A stretch of 49,412 bases of DNA, taken from Chytriomyces cf. hyalinus JEL632. Its lineage: Eukaryota > Chytridiomycota > Chytridiomycetes > Chytridiales > Chytriomycetaceae. Below the pieces are notes generated by a model, which worked only from the letters and a program-made list of their open reading frames with translations, was not told the DNA's origin and ran no database searches. Made by a program: the position numbers and the translations under genes. Below are positions 33,598 through 42,949 of this stretch, one piece after another. The stretch lies in the NCBI GenBank assembly GCA_025435555.1, contig JAIWWG010000157.1:1-49412 (forward strand), read 5' to 3'. Positions within the stretch are counted from its first letter, which is position 1; the number at the start of each line of letters is the position of its first letter.

Positions 33598-36500
33598 TTA
33601 CGCAACACCCGCCTCCAAGAGCGTACGCGATGAGAAAGGTCGTTGCTTGGGTTCATGTACGTCTTTCTTGAGTCTTTGGCGTAGCTCTGGAGTGGCATCT
33701 AACCAACAGTTGAAAATGGGGCTATGATCCTTCCATTTTATTAGGACCTGAGTTTTTCCTTGAAGTTTCCGCGCCGCGAGCACCGATTCGATGGTTCGTA
33801 AATCTGGCGGGAGCGACTGCAGCGGGTGAGGTTTCGCTGAGTCCCAGTAATACATTTTTAATTTCTCAGGGTGGAAGACCTTGTGGATATTCCATTCATC
33901 AGGAATCTTGAGTCGACACAGCGGAACATCGCCGATCAGCTCTGTGATCTCGTAAGGTCCAGAGTAGCAGTCCGACAATTTCGCGATCGGTCGGTCTTCA
34001 AGAATCTTGGGCCGAAAATCGCGCAACGATAGCAGGACAAGATCTCCGACCTGGAAAGGCGATTCTAGGCGTCGTCGATTGGCAGCGGATGCGTAACGGT
34101 CTTGGGAGTCGCGAATTCTGTCGCATGTGGCTTGGTGAGTGGCTTGTAAATCTCTCAGCGTGAGCGGATCATATGGTGTTAATCCAACATCAATGAATGA
34201 TGCAGGGTGTTGCCCGTATTCCAGATAGTATGGAGTGTAGCCAGTGGTGGAGCTCACAGTGTCATTTATACCGAATTCAACCTTGGGTAAGTGCTCATCC
34301 CAGTCGTCTTGCCAGTAATTAACTTCGGAACGTAGGGCAGAGAGTACCCAGTCGTTCTTTTGCTCGGTTTGCCCGTCGGCTTGGGGATGGTAAGCTGTTG
34401 TCATGGCCAATTCTATCTTGAGAGACTGACACAAAGAATTCCAGAAGTTTGACGTGAACTTTGAGTCTCGGTCACTGATGAATCGTCGAGGGAGTCCGTG
34501 GTGTTTGAATACATCGTTGAAAAAGATGTTTGCAATGTCCTTGGCGGTGGAGGTGTCATGGCAGGGAAAAAGTCGGGTGCGTTTGGTGAAGGAGTCAACA
34601 ATGACCATGAGTGCAGTGTGTCCAGACTTGGTTTGTGGGAGTTTGGTAATAAAATCCATTGAGATGGTGTGCCAAGGGTGTGGTGGGATTGCGTGAGGCT
34701 GGAGCAATCCATACGGGAGTCGTCGTGCAATCTTGTGCCGTTGGCACGCGTCGCAGGATTGGACAAATTGCTGAATGTCTTTGTGGATCTTGGGCCAGTG
34801 GAAATATCTTGTAAGTCTTTCGGCTGTTCGTTCCCAATTGTTGTGAATAACTGGTCCATACGAATGAGCAGATCGAACCAGCTGATTTCGAAGGGGCATT
34901 GGGACGAAAACTCTTGCGTGAGTCTTGTCGGTGTAATACAATAGGCCGCTGTGAAGTTTGTATCTGGAAATCGTATTCTTGAGGGAAGCTGGAACCAATG
35001 CAGGGTCATTCTCGAATGTATCAGGATCTTCTGGGTCGATAAGGTACTTTGAGATTTCTTGGTATTGCGGATCATCTGGGTTCATGGATTTGATGTCATC
35101 CATCAGGTCCTCTGTTATCGAAAGCTCAGTCGCAAATAACTGGTCAGCTTGAGGCTCTTGGATGTTGGAAATTGTCTGATTTACGCCAGGTGAGACTTGA
35201 ATTCCAATTTCTTGAGAGTGCTTTAATCGTGACAGTGCGTCTGCAATCTTGTTCCATTGTCCAGGTTTCCACTGAATCTGGAAGTCGTAAGCAAGAATGT
35301 CGGCAATCCAGCGGTGATGGACTGGGCGAAGTTTTGGCTGGTCAAGGATTCTCCGAAGGGACTGATGGTCCGTGAACACAAAAACTCGGGCATCATGAAC
35401 GTAAGCTCGATGATGTCGTAGTGCTTCGACGAGTGCCAATATTTCTCCTTCATAGGGATGGTATTTCGATTCGGCGTCATTACATTTGCTTGAGTGAAAG
35501 GCTACCGGCTGATCTATCGAATTCTCGTCTGGCTGGGCTACGTAACTGGAGATGGCTCGCTTAGACCAGTCGGTGTACAAGTGGACTGGTTTGTTTGGGT
35601 CAAACATGGCAAGTGAGGATGGGTCAGCTAGGGCTTTCTTGGCTTTCTGAAACAGGTCTTGTGCTTCTTTGGTCCAAACTTGATGGAAAGGTACGGTTTT
35701 GTGTCCTTTAAGGAGGTCTGATAGAGGTGCTAACAGGCTGGCATGATTTCTTACAAAACGGTGGATAGTGTTGGCTAGTCCAAGGAAACCACGTAGATCA
35801 GTAAAGGACTGGGGCTCGTCGTAATTCTGGATGGCCATGTATCGACTTGGTAAGACGCTGATCTTCCCTTGAGAAATCTTGTAACCAAGGTACTCCAATG
35901 ATTCAGTGAAGAATTGACACTTGTGAAGTCGAACATGGAAATTGTTTTCTTGAAGGCGTTGGAGGACTATACTGAGGTGATTCATGTGTTCTGTGTAGGT
36001 CTCGGAGTAGATTAACAGGTCATCAATGTAGCAGGAAAGGAAACGGTTGACCAGGTCGCGAAAAATCGAGTTGATTGTGGCTTGGAAGGTTCCGGGCGCG
36101 TTTGCAAGTCCAAATGGCATCACGATCCATTCGAAATGTCCGTACTTTGTTCGAAATGCAGTCTTGTGTGTGTCGGCAGGTAGAATTCTTATTTGATGGT
36201 AACCAGAGGCAAGGTCAATTTTGCTGAAGAATTTGGCTTTTCCCAGGCGGTCTAGGGACTCCAGAATGTTGGGCAAGGGTGCTCGATTCTTGACAGTGAG
36301 TTTGTTCAATGCTCGGTAGTCAAAAACTAATCTGAGTTTGTCCTTTTGTTTGACAAAGAATACTGGGGCTCCATACGGTGAAATGGATTCTTTGATTCGG
36401 CCATGCTTGAGTAGGAAATCGAGCTCGTCTCGGAGGGTTGACAACTCTTTCTCGTTCATTGGATAAATTGGTCGCCATGGTGGCGTGGATTCTGGGCTTG

Positions 36501-37533
36501 TTTCAATCTTCAGGTCGGTGGTTCTGGATGGAGGGAGTCCCTCGAATGTACTAAACACTTTTGGATAACGATCCAAAAGCTGCTGCAGGTCTGGATTCAA
36601 TTTCGATTTTGCTTCTCTGTCAAGCTGATTGCTATCTTCAGTAGTCAATTGCGAAGGGCCATTCGAAGGCTCGGAAGGAATTAGGACTCCACACAGCATG
36701 TCGTGCATGGGTTTACGGATGATTTTCTTGAACTGTATTGCTGACAGGATCTCTGGAATTTTTCTTGGAGTGGCGCAGGTCCAGGTATGGTTTTTGATCT
36801 TTACGGTATTTGACGGCCAGTCGATAACAGGATTATGTTTGTTTAACCAGTCCTTTCCAAGGATCAGGTCGTAGGCTAGAGACGGGACTGCCGTGAAGGA
36901 ATGGGAATCTTGGAATTCATTGTCTTTGACAATAAAGGGAATTGGGAGGGTACAATGCCCTCGAATCATTGTTTTGTCTGCCAATTTGATCAATACGGTA
37001 CTGGAATTCTTGTCCACGTAGCTGCTGGCATATTTGGATTGAATGAAACTGGGATTGGCTCCAGAGTCAATGAGAATGGATACTGGCTGGTGATTGATTA
37101 CACCTTGGCAAATGAGTAGTCCTGGCTGGTTGGTGCGTTCTTGCAGGTGGTGGAGGGATAGTGTGGCTGCGTTTGTTTGACGGGGGCAATCAGAGGTAAA
37201 ATTTTCCGTTGTTTTGTTTTCTGGTAAGGCTGAGACTGAGGGTAAAGGTTGGCAGGGCTTGCTGAGAACAAGGCTTTCAACAGGCACTTTCATCAATTGT
37301 TGGCTCTGAGTCTGAATCTGCTTGTGTGGCATGATTGACTGAAGGGTGTCTTTCTTGATGGAAGGATCGACTGGGTCGTGGTCTTTCTTCATAGGTAACT
37401 TTGTTCTTGAGCTTGCTACACTTGTCGATTGAATGATCTTTGGACTGACAATAAACACACCATCCTTTTGAACGGTATTCAGCTTTCTGGACTGGAGTGA
37501 GAAGTCTGGAAGGCCTCCCTTGCTGCAGAGCAT
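33598..37533 (-). CDS. Pol of element 2 (protease, RT, RNase H, integrase, chromodomain-like end)
   Basis: One uninterrupted frame of 1311 codons; the true N terminus depends on a +1 frameshift out of gag. Protease LIDSGANPSFI; reverse transcriptase KLRLVFDYRALN, MPFGLANAPG and CYIDDLLIYS; RNase H LYTDWSKRA, E in YEGEILALVEAL, and FTDHQSLRRIL; integrase HHCC finger with CDAC, D in SMDFITKLP, D in FISDRDSKFTS, E in QADGQTEQKND; GPY-type YSGPYEITEL; and chromodomain-like VLIKWKDHSPIFNCWL. All catalytic residues I can check are present. Compared with element 1, it keeps the HHRWIADILA stretch of RNase H. Confidence 0.93.
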   Translation of the reverse strand: MLCSKGGLPDFSLQSRKLNTVQKDGVFIVSPKIIQSTSVASSRTKLPMKKDHDPVDPSIKKDTLQSIMPHKQIQTQSQQLMKVPVESLVLSKPCQPLPSVSALPENKTTENFTSDCPRQTNAATLSLHHLQERTNQPGLLICQGVINHQPVSILIDSGANPSFIQSKYASSYVDKNSSTVLIKLADKTMIRGHCTLPIPFIVKDNEFQDSHSFTAVPSLAYDLILGKDWLNKHNPVIDWPSNTVKIKNHTWTCATPRKIPEILSAIQFKKIIRKPMHDMLCGVLIPSEPSNGPSQLTTEDSNQLDREAKSKLNPDLQQLLDRYPKVFSTFEGLPPSRTTDLKIETSPESTPPWRPIYPMNEKELSTLRDELDFLLKHGRIKESISPYGAPVFFVKQKDKLRLVFDYRALNKLTVKNRAPLPNILESLDRLGKAKFFSKIDLASGYHQIRILPADTHKTAFRTKYGHFEWIVMPFGLANAPGTFQATINSIFRDLVNRFLSCYIDDLLIYSETYTEHMNHLSIVLQRLQENNFHVRLHKCQFFTESLEYLGYKISQGKISVLPSRYMAIQNYDEPQSFTDLRGFLGLANTIHRFVRNHASLLAPLSDLLKGHKTVPFHQVWTKEAQDLFQKAKKALADPSSLAMFDPNKPVHLYTDWSKRAISSYVAQPDENSIDQPVAFHSSKCNDAESKYHPYEGEILALVEALRHHRAYVHDARVFVFTDHQSLRRILDQPKLRPVHHRWIADILAYDFQIQWKPGQWNKIADALSRLKHSQEIGIQVSPGVNQTISNIQEPQADQLFATELSITEDLMDDIKSMNPDDPQYQEISKYLIDPEDPDTFENDPALVPASLKNTISRYKLHSGLLYYTDKTHARVFVPMPLRNQLVRSAHSYGPVIHNNWERTAERLTRYFHWPKIHKDIQQFVQSCDACQRHKIARRLPYGLLQPHAIPPHPWHTISMDFITKLPQTKSGHTALMVIVDSFTKRTRLFPCHDTSTAKDIANIFFNDVFKHHGLPRRFISDRDSKFTSNFWNSLCQSLKIELAMTTAYHPQADGQTEQKNDWVLSALRSEVNYWQDDWDEHLPKVEFGINDTVSSTTGYTPYYLEYGQHPASFIDVGLTPYDPLTLRDLQATHQATCDRIRDSQDRYASAANRRRLESPFQVGDLVLLSLRDFRPKILEDRPIAKLSDCYSGPYEITELIGDVPLCRLKIPDEWNIHKVFHPEKLKMYYWDSAKPHPLQSLPPDLRTIESVLAARKLQGKTQVLIKWKDHSPIFNCWLDATPELRQRLKKDVHEPKQRPFSSRTLLEAGVA

Positions 37534-38443
37534 CTAGGTCCATGGGCTCATTCTGGAAAGGTCCAGGAGAGTGACTGGCTGGAGGAACTTGTTGGGCTTG
37601 GAGCTTGAAACGGTTACGAAGATAGGCTGAGGTCTTGGAACGCATGTTTCGTCGGTAGTACACATCATCAAGGCGTTCTGCTTCTGCTTGGAGCTTACTG
37701 AGGTCACCAGAGATGTTACCGAGTTCTGGAATCACTTGAAGATGTGGCTTGAGTCCATTGAGGTACTTTACACAAAGGAAGGCTTCGGGAAGGTGAACAT
37801 TGGCAGAAGAAGTTGCAGATACTAATTCATTGAAGGCACTTGAGTAGATGACTGCTGATCCTGTTTGCTGAATGGTGTCCAATGCGTCAATGGCTTGGGA
37901 GAGTGCTAGCTGAGATCCGAAACGTTTGTTGATCCATTGGGCGTATTCTGGCCAAGTCATTTCATCTCTTGTTGATTCTGGTAATTGTCTCCAGCGTTGG
38001 CGTGCAGTGTCGGTAAGTCCAGAGGAAACAAATTGAACATATGTCGGTTGGCCATTGTGAGTAATTGAGTTGATATCAGGTGCAAGGTTGTAGAGACGGC
38101 AGTTCTCCAAGTTACGTTCAAGGTAGTCGTCAAGAATGTTCTGGATTTCATGGGCAGGTCTGTTTCCAAGTTTTCCACTGAATGGTAGTGGCTTGATACT
38201 TGGCATACGGAAGTCCTTTCGAGACAGGAGCTTGGTTTCTTCAATTGGTTTTGGTGAGGTTGCAAAGCTGGCAGTGTCACGGGTCTTGAGTGTGTTCATG
38301 AACTGAACAAGTTCATCCAAGGTTGATACAATGTCATTGGTGGTCACAATACGGCCATTTACGTCGGCAAAGAATGTTGAGGCTTGGGAAGCAGCAAATG
38401 GCTCGTTGGTCATGGATTCTGGGCTGGTAGAGGAGGAGGACAT
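37277..38443 (-). CDS. Gag of element 2
   Basis: 388 residues from ATG 38443, five bases beyond the primer-binding site. It has the same layout as Gag of element 1: conserved FRMPSIKPLPFSGKLGNRPA entry to the gag domain, LPESTRDEMTWPEYAQWI, and one CCHC knuckle CVYCQSKDHSIDKC near residue 340. The tail is acidic. It overlaps Pol by at least 250 bp in the +1 frame, so Pol needs frameshifting. Confidence 0.9.
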   Translation of the reverse strand: MSSSSTSPESMTNEPFAASQASTFFADVNGRIVTTNDIVSTLDELVQFMNTLKTRDTASFATSPKPIEETKLLSRKDFRMPSIKPLPFSGKLGNRPAHEIQNILDDYLERNLENCRLYNLAPDINSITHNGQPTYVQFVSSGLTDTARQRWRQLPESTRDEMTWPEYAQWINKRFGSQLALSQAIDALDTIQQTGSAVIYSSAFNELVSATSSANVHLPEAFLCVKYLNGLKPHLQVIPELGNISGDLSKLQAEAERLDDVYYRRNMRSKTSAYLRNRFKLQAQQVPPASHSPGPFQNEPMDLDALQQGRPSRLLTPVQKAEYRSKGWCVYCQSKDHSIDKCSKLKNKVTYEERPRPSRSFHQERHPSVNHATQADSDSEPTIDESAC

Positions 38444-38662
38444 CTAGCCGATGCTACCAAATGTTACGGAAATAAAGCAATGTTGGTTGATAGATGATCT
38501 TTATTGGTAGAAGGACACTGGCTTTTATACTGCTGTGGTGAGGGTGATTTGAACTTTGTTGTTTTCGAGAAGTTTTTATCTCCGGAATTTTGAAGGAAAA
38601 ATTAAAGTCAAGTAAAATGGACACAATGGAGGAACTGGCGTTATTACGCAACACTTCGCAAT

Positions 38663-38734
38663 GCCCGTTTAGCTCAGTGGTAGAGCGTTGCACTTGTAAT
38701 GCAAAGGTCGGTGGATCAATCCCGCCAATGGGCA
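38663..38734 (+). tRNA. tRNA-Thr (anticodon TGT), copy next to the Ty3-type insertions
   Basis: Identical over all 72 nt to the tRNA at 16529-16600: acceptor GCCCGTT/AATGGGC and anticodon loop CTTGTAA. A T-run at 38741-38747 serves as Pol III terminator. The target-site copy CTTCG of element 2 ends only four bases upstream of the first tRNA base. Confidence 0.96.
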
Positions 38735-39038
38735 AACGCATTTTTTTACACTTTTCCACAGCTCATTATGCCTGTCAACAGATCAAACCTGGTGGAAAAG
38801 AAAATGGATCAAGTTTTCAGTTCATTCTTTGTTTGCCCACATGTTCTCAGAATATTCAGTCGTGCTGTCGCCCGTTGAAGAAGGTCAGTACGGTTTGGTT
38901 GATTCCTCAAACAAGAGATCAAGTTCAAAACAAATTGAGAAAAAGGCCATTAAGAGTGCAGACCCGATGCAAGAACAAAACAAGAGAAGAAGGGGAAAAT
39001 GAGTGGGGAAGAGTGAAAAACAAAAAGATAAAAAAAAT
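38735..39038. other. Intergenic, nothing recognised
   Basis: Holds the tRNA terminator T-run and the 3' flank of the OPA3-like gene. No other gene seen. Confidence 0.45.
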
Positions 39039-39929
39039 TCAAGAAAAAACCGCCCCTTCAATCGATTTTACAAGTTCAATCTCATTCAATCCGCATTCAG
39101 CAGCGACCTTCCGTTTCCTCCTATCTGCATATTCCGTGGCCGATTCTAATCGCGACCCAACGCGTTCCAACTCCTTCACCATTGTCTCGTCAACATTCAA
39201 CCCGGGCAACAACCACCAACTCCTCTGCTTATTCACACCCTTCAACGAAACCATATCCAGCATCAATTTCGCAGCATCCCGTAACGCGTCATTCTCCAAT
39301 TCAAGGCCTTGCACTCGTTCTGTGACAAGTTGCAGTTCTAGTGTATCTTGAATTTGCTGCGATTTGAGCGTTGCGATCGAGTTGTCAATGTCAGCGTTGC
39401 GGGCTGAAGTTTTTAGGGAGGAGCGGATGGTTTCTTCGACGACCACGGTGCCTGGGATTATGTGTGTGTCATTTCGCCGCCAAGCAAAGTTGGAGATATC
39501 GAAAACTGCGAAGTTTCACCTGCAACTGCGAATATAAAGAATTCTGCTAGAAACGAAGTACCCAATTCCACGGCGCGTGCTTCATTCAGCGGTCGAATTG
39601 TTTCGAGTTTGTATCCGAGAAAGCGCATTTTGAGAGTCCTTCGGAAATTACAAACAGCACAGATTGTGAGTTGGAGTTTGACAACAATGAAGAAAAAAGG
39701 CATTCACTCTTCGATGGTGTGGTACCCCTGAGCTACAGATATGCAGAAGCGTTTCCAGGTGGGATTGTTTGCTGCCTGTGTTGGGGGCGAAAGAGAGTTC
39801 ACCGGGGACAGTCGATGGATAACGGGGGGGTCGAAGCAAGACAGAGCGCCTTACCGACGTCTTGAGCGAATTCGCAAGCGGCTTTGCGAGGGTGCGGATC
39901 ATGAGCGCGGCAATCTTTGTGGTGGCCAT
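39039..39929 (-). CDS. OPA3: OPA3-like mitochondrial protein
   Basis: OPA3-family protein of the mitochondrial inner membrane, linked to mitochondrial morphology. Four exons: 39855-39929, 39708-39775, 39520-39638 and 39039-39451, giving 224 residues, with introns of 79, 69 and 68 bp. The N terminus MATTKIAALMIRTLAKPLANSLK matches the OPA3 start; ANNPTWKRFCISVAQGYH, then MRFLGYKLETIRPLNEARAVELG and the hydrophobic AEFFIFAVAGTVVV follow. The C-terminal half is helical with a probable coiled coil. Transcribed divergently from ATP3 with 100 bp between the start codons. Confidence 0.9.
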
Positions 39930-40029
39930 GACTGTCTATATTTTTTTTTATGGTAAAAGGTGTAAAGTTAAACAAGTGCCATTTTGCGCTTTTTTCTTTT
40001 ATATCCGCCCAAAAAGACAGTTAGCTTCA

Positions 40030-41330
40030 ATGTTTGCGTCCGTGCGTCAAGTTGGAGGATCGATCGGGTATGTTTCTCATTTGGTTCTGTTCAGGCCGTA
40101 TGTGCCGGTTTGAATGGGAGGCGAGAAGGGACGCAAGGCTGACGCCCGTTCTCCCAATGTCATTATTGACAGATCCAGCGGAGCCCTCGGCCAAGCCAGA
40201 GGATACGCCACCTTGAAAGAGAGTGCGTTCTATTTTGCCAAATCCTTTGTTTTGCTGCCCCTGACCTTGCTATGCGCCTGACACCTTGCTTCAAAAAAGT
40301 CCAAATGCGATTGAAATCCATCTCCAACATTGCGAAAATCACGAAATCCATGAAGATGATTGCCTCGACCAAAGTGACAAAGGCTCAGAGAAACATGGAG
40401 ACTGCGCGTGCGTACGGCCAGTCTGCAAACAGTTGAGTATTTATTTTTTTATTTTTTATATTTTACCAACAAACCAGAAACTACGCTCGCACAGGCCTCT
40501 TGACCCACATCGAAGTTGTCCAAAAGGAGACTGTTAACCCACTCGTTGTTGCCGTGTCCTCGGACCGTGGTCTTTGCGGTGGTATCCACTCTTCCGTCAG
40601 CAGAGCCGTCAAACGTTACATGGCGGCGAACCACCAGGAAGCCTCCATTGCCGTGATTGGCCAAAAAGCTCGTAACCAAATCCAGCGTGACTACCGCGAA
40701 AACATTATCATCCATTTCGACCAAGTGACCAAAGTTGGACCACTTTGGCTTGAGGCGAGCATGATTGCGGATCAGATTCTGGGAAGCAAGGCTGAAGGGG
40801 GTGCGGACAAGTTGGAGAATGGAGGAACGATTGTGTTCAACAAGTTCAAGAGTGTTATTTCTTATGAGGCGACTCCTTTGGCTGTGCACTCTGCTGAAAC
40901 CATTGCCGCTGCACGTGCGTATTATTTATTTTTTCCATTGAAACCGGAGCAGCTGGAATGTAACCATTCAAAATTCTGTTGTTGAACGCGGGGGGGTTAT
41001 AGCCAAATTGGCTGCTTACGAAGTGGACGATGCCATCTTGAAATCATACGAAGAATTCACGCTTGCAAACTCGTTGTACTGGGCACTTGCCGAGGGATAC
41101 GCCAGTGAGATGGCAGCCAAGCGTACTGCGATGGAGAACGCGACCAAGAACGCGGGTGAAATGATCACCAAGCTCACTTTGACTTACAACCGATCGCGTC
41201 AAGCAGCCATCACGAACGAACTGATTGACATTATCACTGTGAGTGTCAATTTGTATTTTGCTGGATGGGTGGGATCAAGTGCGTGTGGAACTAACTCTCT
41301 TCTTTACAGGGTGCTTCTTCGTTGAACTAG
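40030..41330 (+). CDS. ATP3: Mitochondrial ATP synthase subunit gamma
   Basis: Central rotor stalk of F1-ATPase in the mitochondrial matrix. Six exons: 40030-40067, 40173-40222, 40300-40432, 40478-40914, 41003-41238 and 41310-41330, giving 304 residues. The N terminus ([13 protein letters not shown]...RGYATLKE) is a basic presequence. Family blocks: [38 protein letters not shown]...[37 protein letters not shown], and the end [16 protein letters not shown]. One splice site is odd: the intron 40433-40477 would start with TT rather than GT for the frame to hold (AACAG|TTGAGT), as if one G were missing. Confidence 0.93.
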
Positions 41331-41474
41331 AAGATGTCTCTGTCCATTTTCTCTTTATTCCTCCTTTTTTTCTGTTCTCTCTTTCTGAAAAGAATGAAAT
41401 GCGGCGGCACTTGTGTCCTTGTTGGATCTGAAGAAGCGAAGCGAATTGCGCAATTTGAAAAAAGAAATCCAAAA

Positions 41475-41909
41475 ATGGGATCCTCATCTCTCGATGCAAC
41501 AGAGCCCCCCAGTGAGTTGACTGCTCGACCTCCTACTCGGACCTCCATCAGAGCACTCACGATCCTCCCCCCCTCCCTCTCTCGTATCCAGAAATGCACA
41601 TCTCCCAGTTGGAACTGCAAAAGGAACGCATCCCTCTCGCTTTCCGCGACTACTGCTCACATCTGCTCCCCGAACTCAACAAGTGTCGGCGGGACAACTG
41701 GTACTTGCCATGGCACTGCGAGATGGAGAGAGTTACTTGGACAAAGTGCCAATATGACGAGTTGAGTCGTCTTTTTTGATTTTACACGTTTTTTCGTTTG
41801 TTTTTTTTTATTGATCTGTCTTGTTTGTATTAGTTATCAGCGACGAATGAGGGTGTTGGAGAAGAGGAAGCGGTTGCAGGAACAGGCGCTTGCCGAGCAA
41901 GGGATCTAA
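41475..41909 (+). CDS. NDUFB7: Complex I subunit NDUFB7 (B18)
   Basis: Accessory subunit of NADH:ubiquinone oxidoreductase on the intermembrane-space side. Exons 41475-41511, 41592-41760 and 41834-41909, 81 residues, introns 80 and 73 bp. The twin CX9C motif is clear: CSHLLPELNKC and CEMERVTWTKC, the signature of Mia40-imported proteins. LQKERIPLAFRDYC and the basic C-terminal helix RRMRVLEKRKRLQEQAL fit the family. Start chosen at the ATG closest to the conserved part; an ATG 84 bp further upstream is in frame. The protein is shorter than animal NDUFB7 but similar to fungal forms. Confidence 0.88.
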
Positions 41910-42140
41910 AAACCAATTCTTGTGTACTCTCTTTGGGATCATTTGTTGGCTTCCATCTCGAATATACTCTTGTTTTTCTCGAAACTGCGTGTGCTGTCGG
42001 AAGTGGGGCCTATTCAAAGGGAGGGATATCGGGGAGGGGGGGAATGCGGATCGAAACCAACCACCGTCAAAACTTATAAAATAAAATAAAAAAGCGAAAA
42101 TACGATAAAAATATCGAGAAGGGGATGTTTATATTTTTCT

Positions 42141-42743
42141 TTATTCAAAGTTTGGTAGATTGCGCACGTATTTGTCGAGTGTTGTTCGAAACAGTTGGTT
42201 GCGAATTGGTGTGTTCGGTTTAACGAGTGCGTTCTTGATTTAAAATGTTAAATATTTAAAAGTAAAATAAAATAAATGGAGATGGATAAATACACACACC
42301 TTGACAACATGTTCCACATACACGCTCGCATAGATGGACTGAAGCGTGTCGGCCATGTTGGGTGCATTCGGATCAGTGATCAACACCAGTTTAGGACCTG
42401 CAGGCGATTCAAAGTAGTGCAGTTTATATGTGCCAGTTTTGTATGTGCTGAAGCCTTGGTTGCTATTTTGGAGCGAGATTCTTTAGTTGGATGCATTTTG
42501 TCCTGGGGATAATTGTCACCTCAGTTTACTCGCCATGTTTCGCAACGAGAACACGACGCCGTATACGAGTTTCGCAGTCTCAGGGTCCCCGTCAGCATCC
42601 TTTTCCTCTGCCGTCGTTGTCGACTGCTGCTGCTCCAACAACAACTTGTCCTTTTTTGAAGCGTCTGCTTTCGCGTTGTTCCATTCGGTAAAATAGATGC
42701 ATTCGCACTTTTTGTTGAAGATGTGGATCGAGTGCACAGTCAT
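42141..42743 (-). CDS. BET5: TRAPP complex subunit Bet5/TRAPPC1
   Basis: Core subunit of the TRAPP tethering complexes, which act in ER-Golgi traffic as Rab guanine-nucleotide exchange factors. Three exons, 42520-42743, 42300-42462 and 42141-42233, 159 residues, introns 57 and 66 bp. The longin-like fold begins MTVHSIHIFNKKCECIYF and carries LVYGVVFSLRNMASKL; exon 2 has the typical FSTYKTGTYKLHYFESPAGPKLVLITD and the family helix LQSIYASVYVEHVVK; it ends FRTTLDKYVRNLPNFE. An unusual Lys/Glu/Gln-rich insert of about 25 residues separates the first strands from the first helix. Confidence 0.92.
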
Positions 42744-42949
42744 TTTGTTTTTATTTAAATATTTATGGATGGGAATGTTAAATTGGGGTGACTTGTCATG
42801 GTTGGGTGACTTGTCAAGTCTGTGCACAACACGCGGAAATTGGGAATATTATTATTGGGTGAATGGCTTGCCGTCTTTCGTTAGTCTCGTAAAAATATTC
42901 CACAGCATTCAGACTCCGAGTGCTGTTTTTAATAACTACAGTGGTTGTT

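Larger units (their letters stand above)
33411..38658 (-). mobile_element. Ty3/gypsy LTR retrotransposon, element 2 (apparently intact)
   Basis: Minus-strand element with 192-bp LTRs at 38462-38653 (5') and 33416-33607 (3'), which I found to differ at one base (near 33528 / 38575). Primer-binding site on the minus strand is TTGGTAGCATCGG (38448-38460), the same as in element 1. Target-site duplication CTTCG at 33411-33415 and 38654-38658. Gag and Pol are both open throughout. Near-identical LTRs and open frames point to a recent insertion. Pol ends inside the 3' LTR. Confidence 0.95.
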
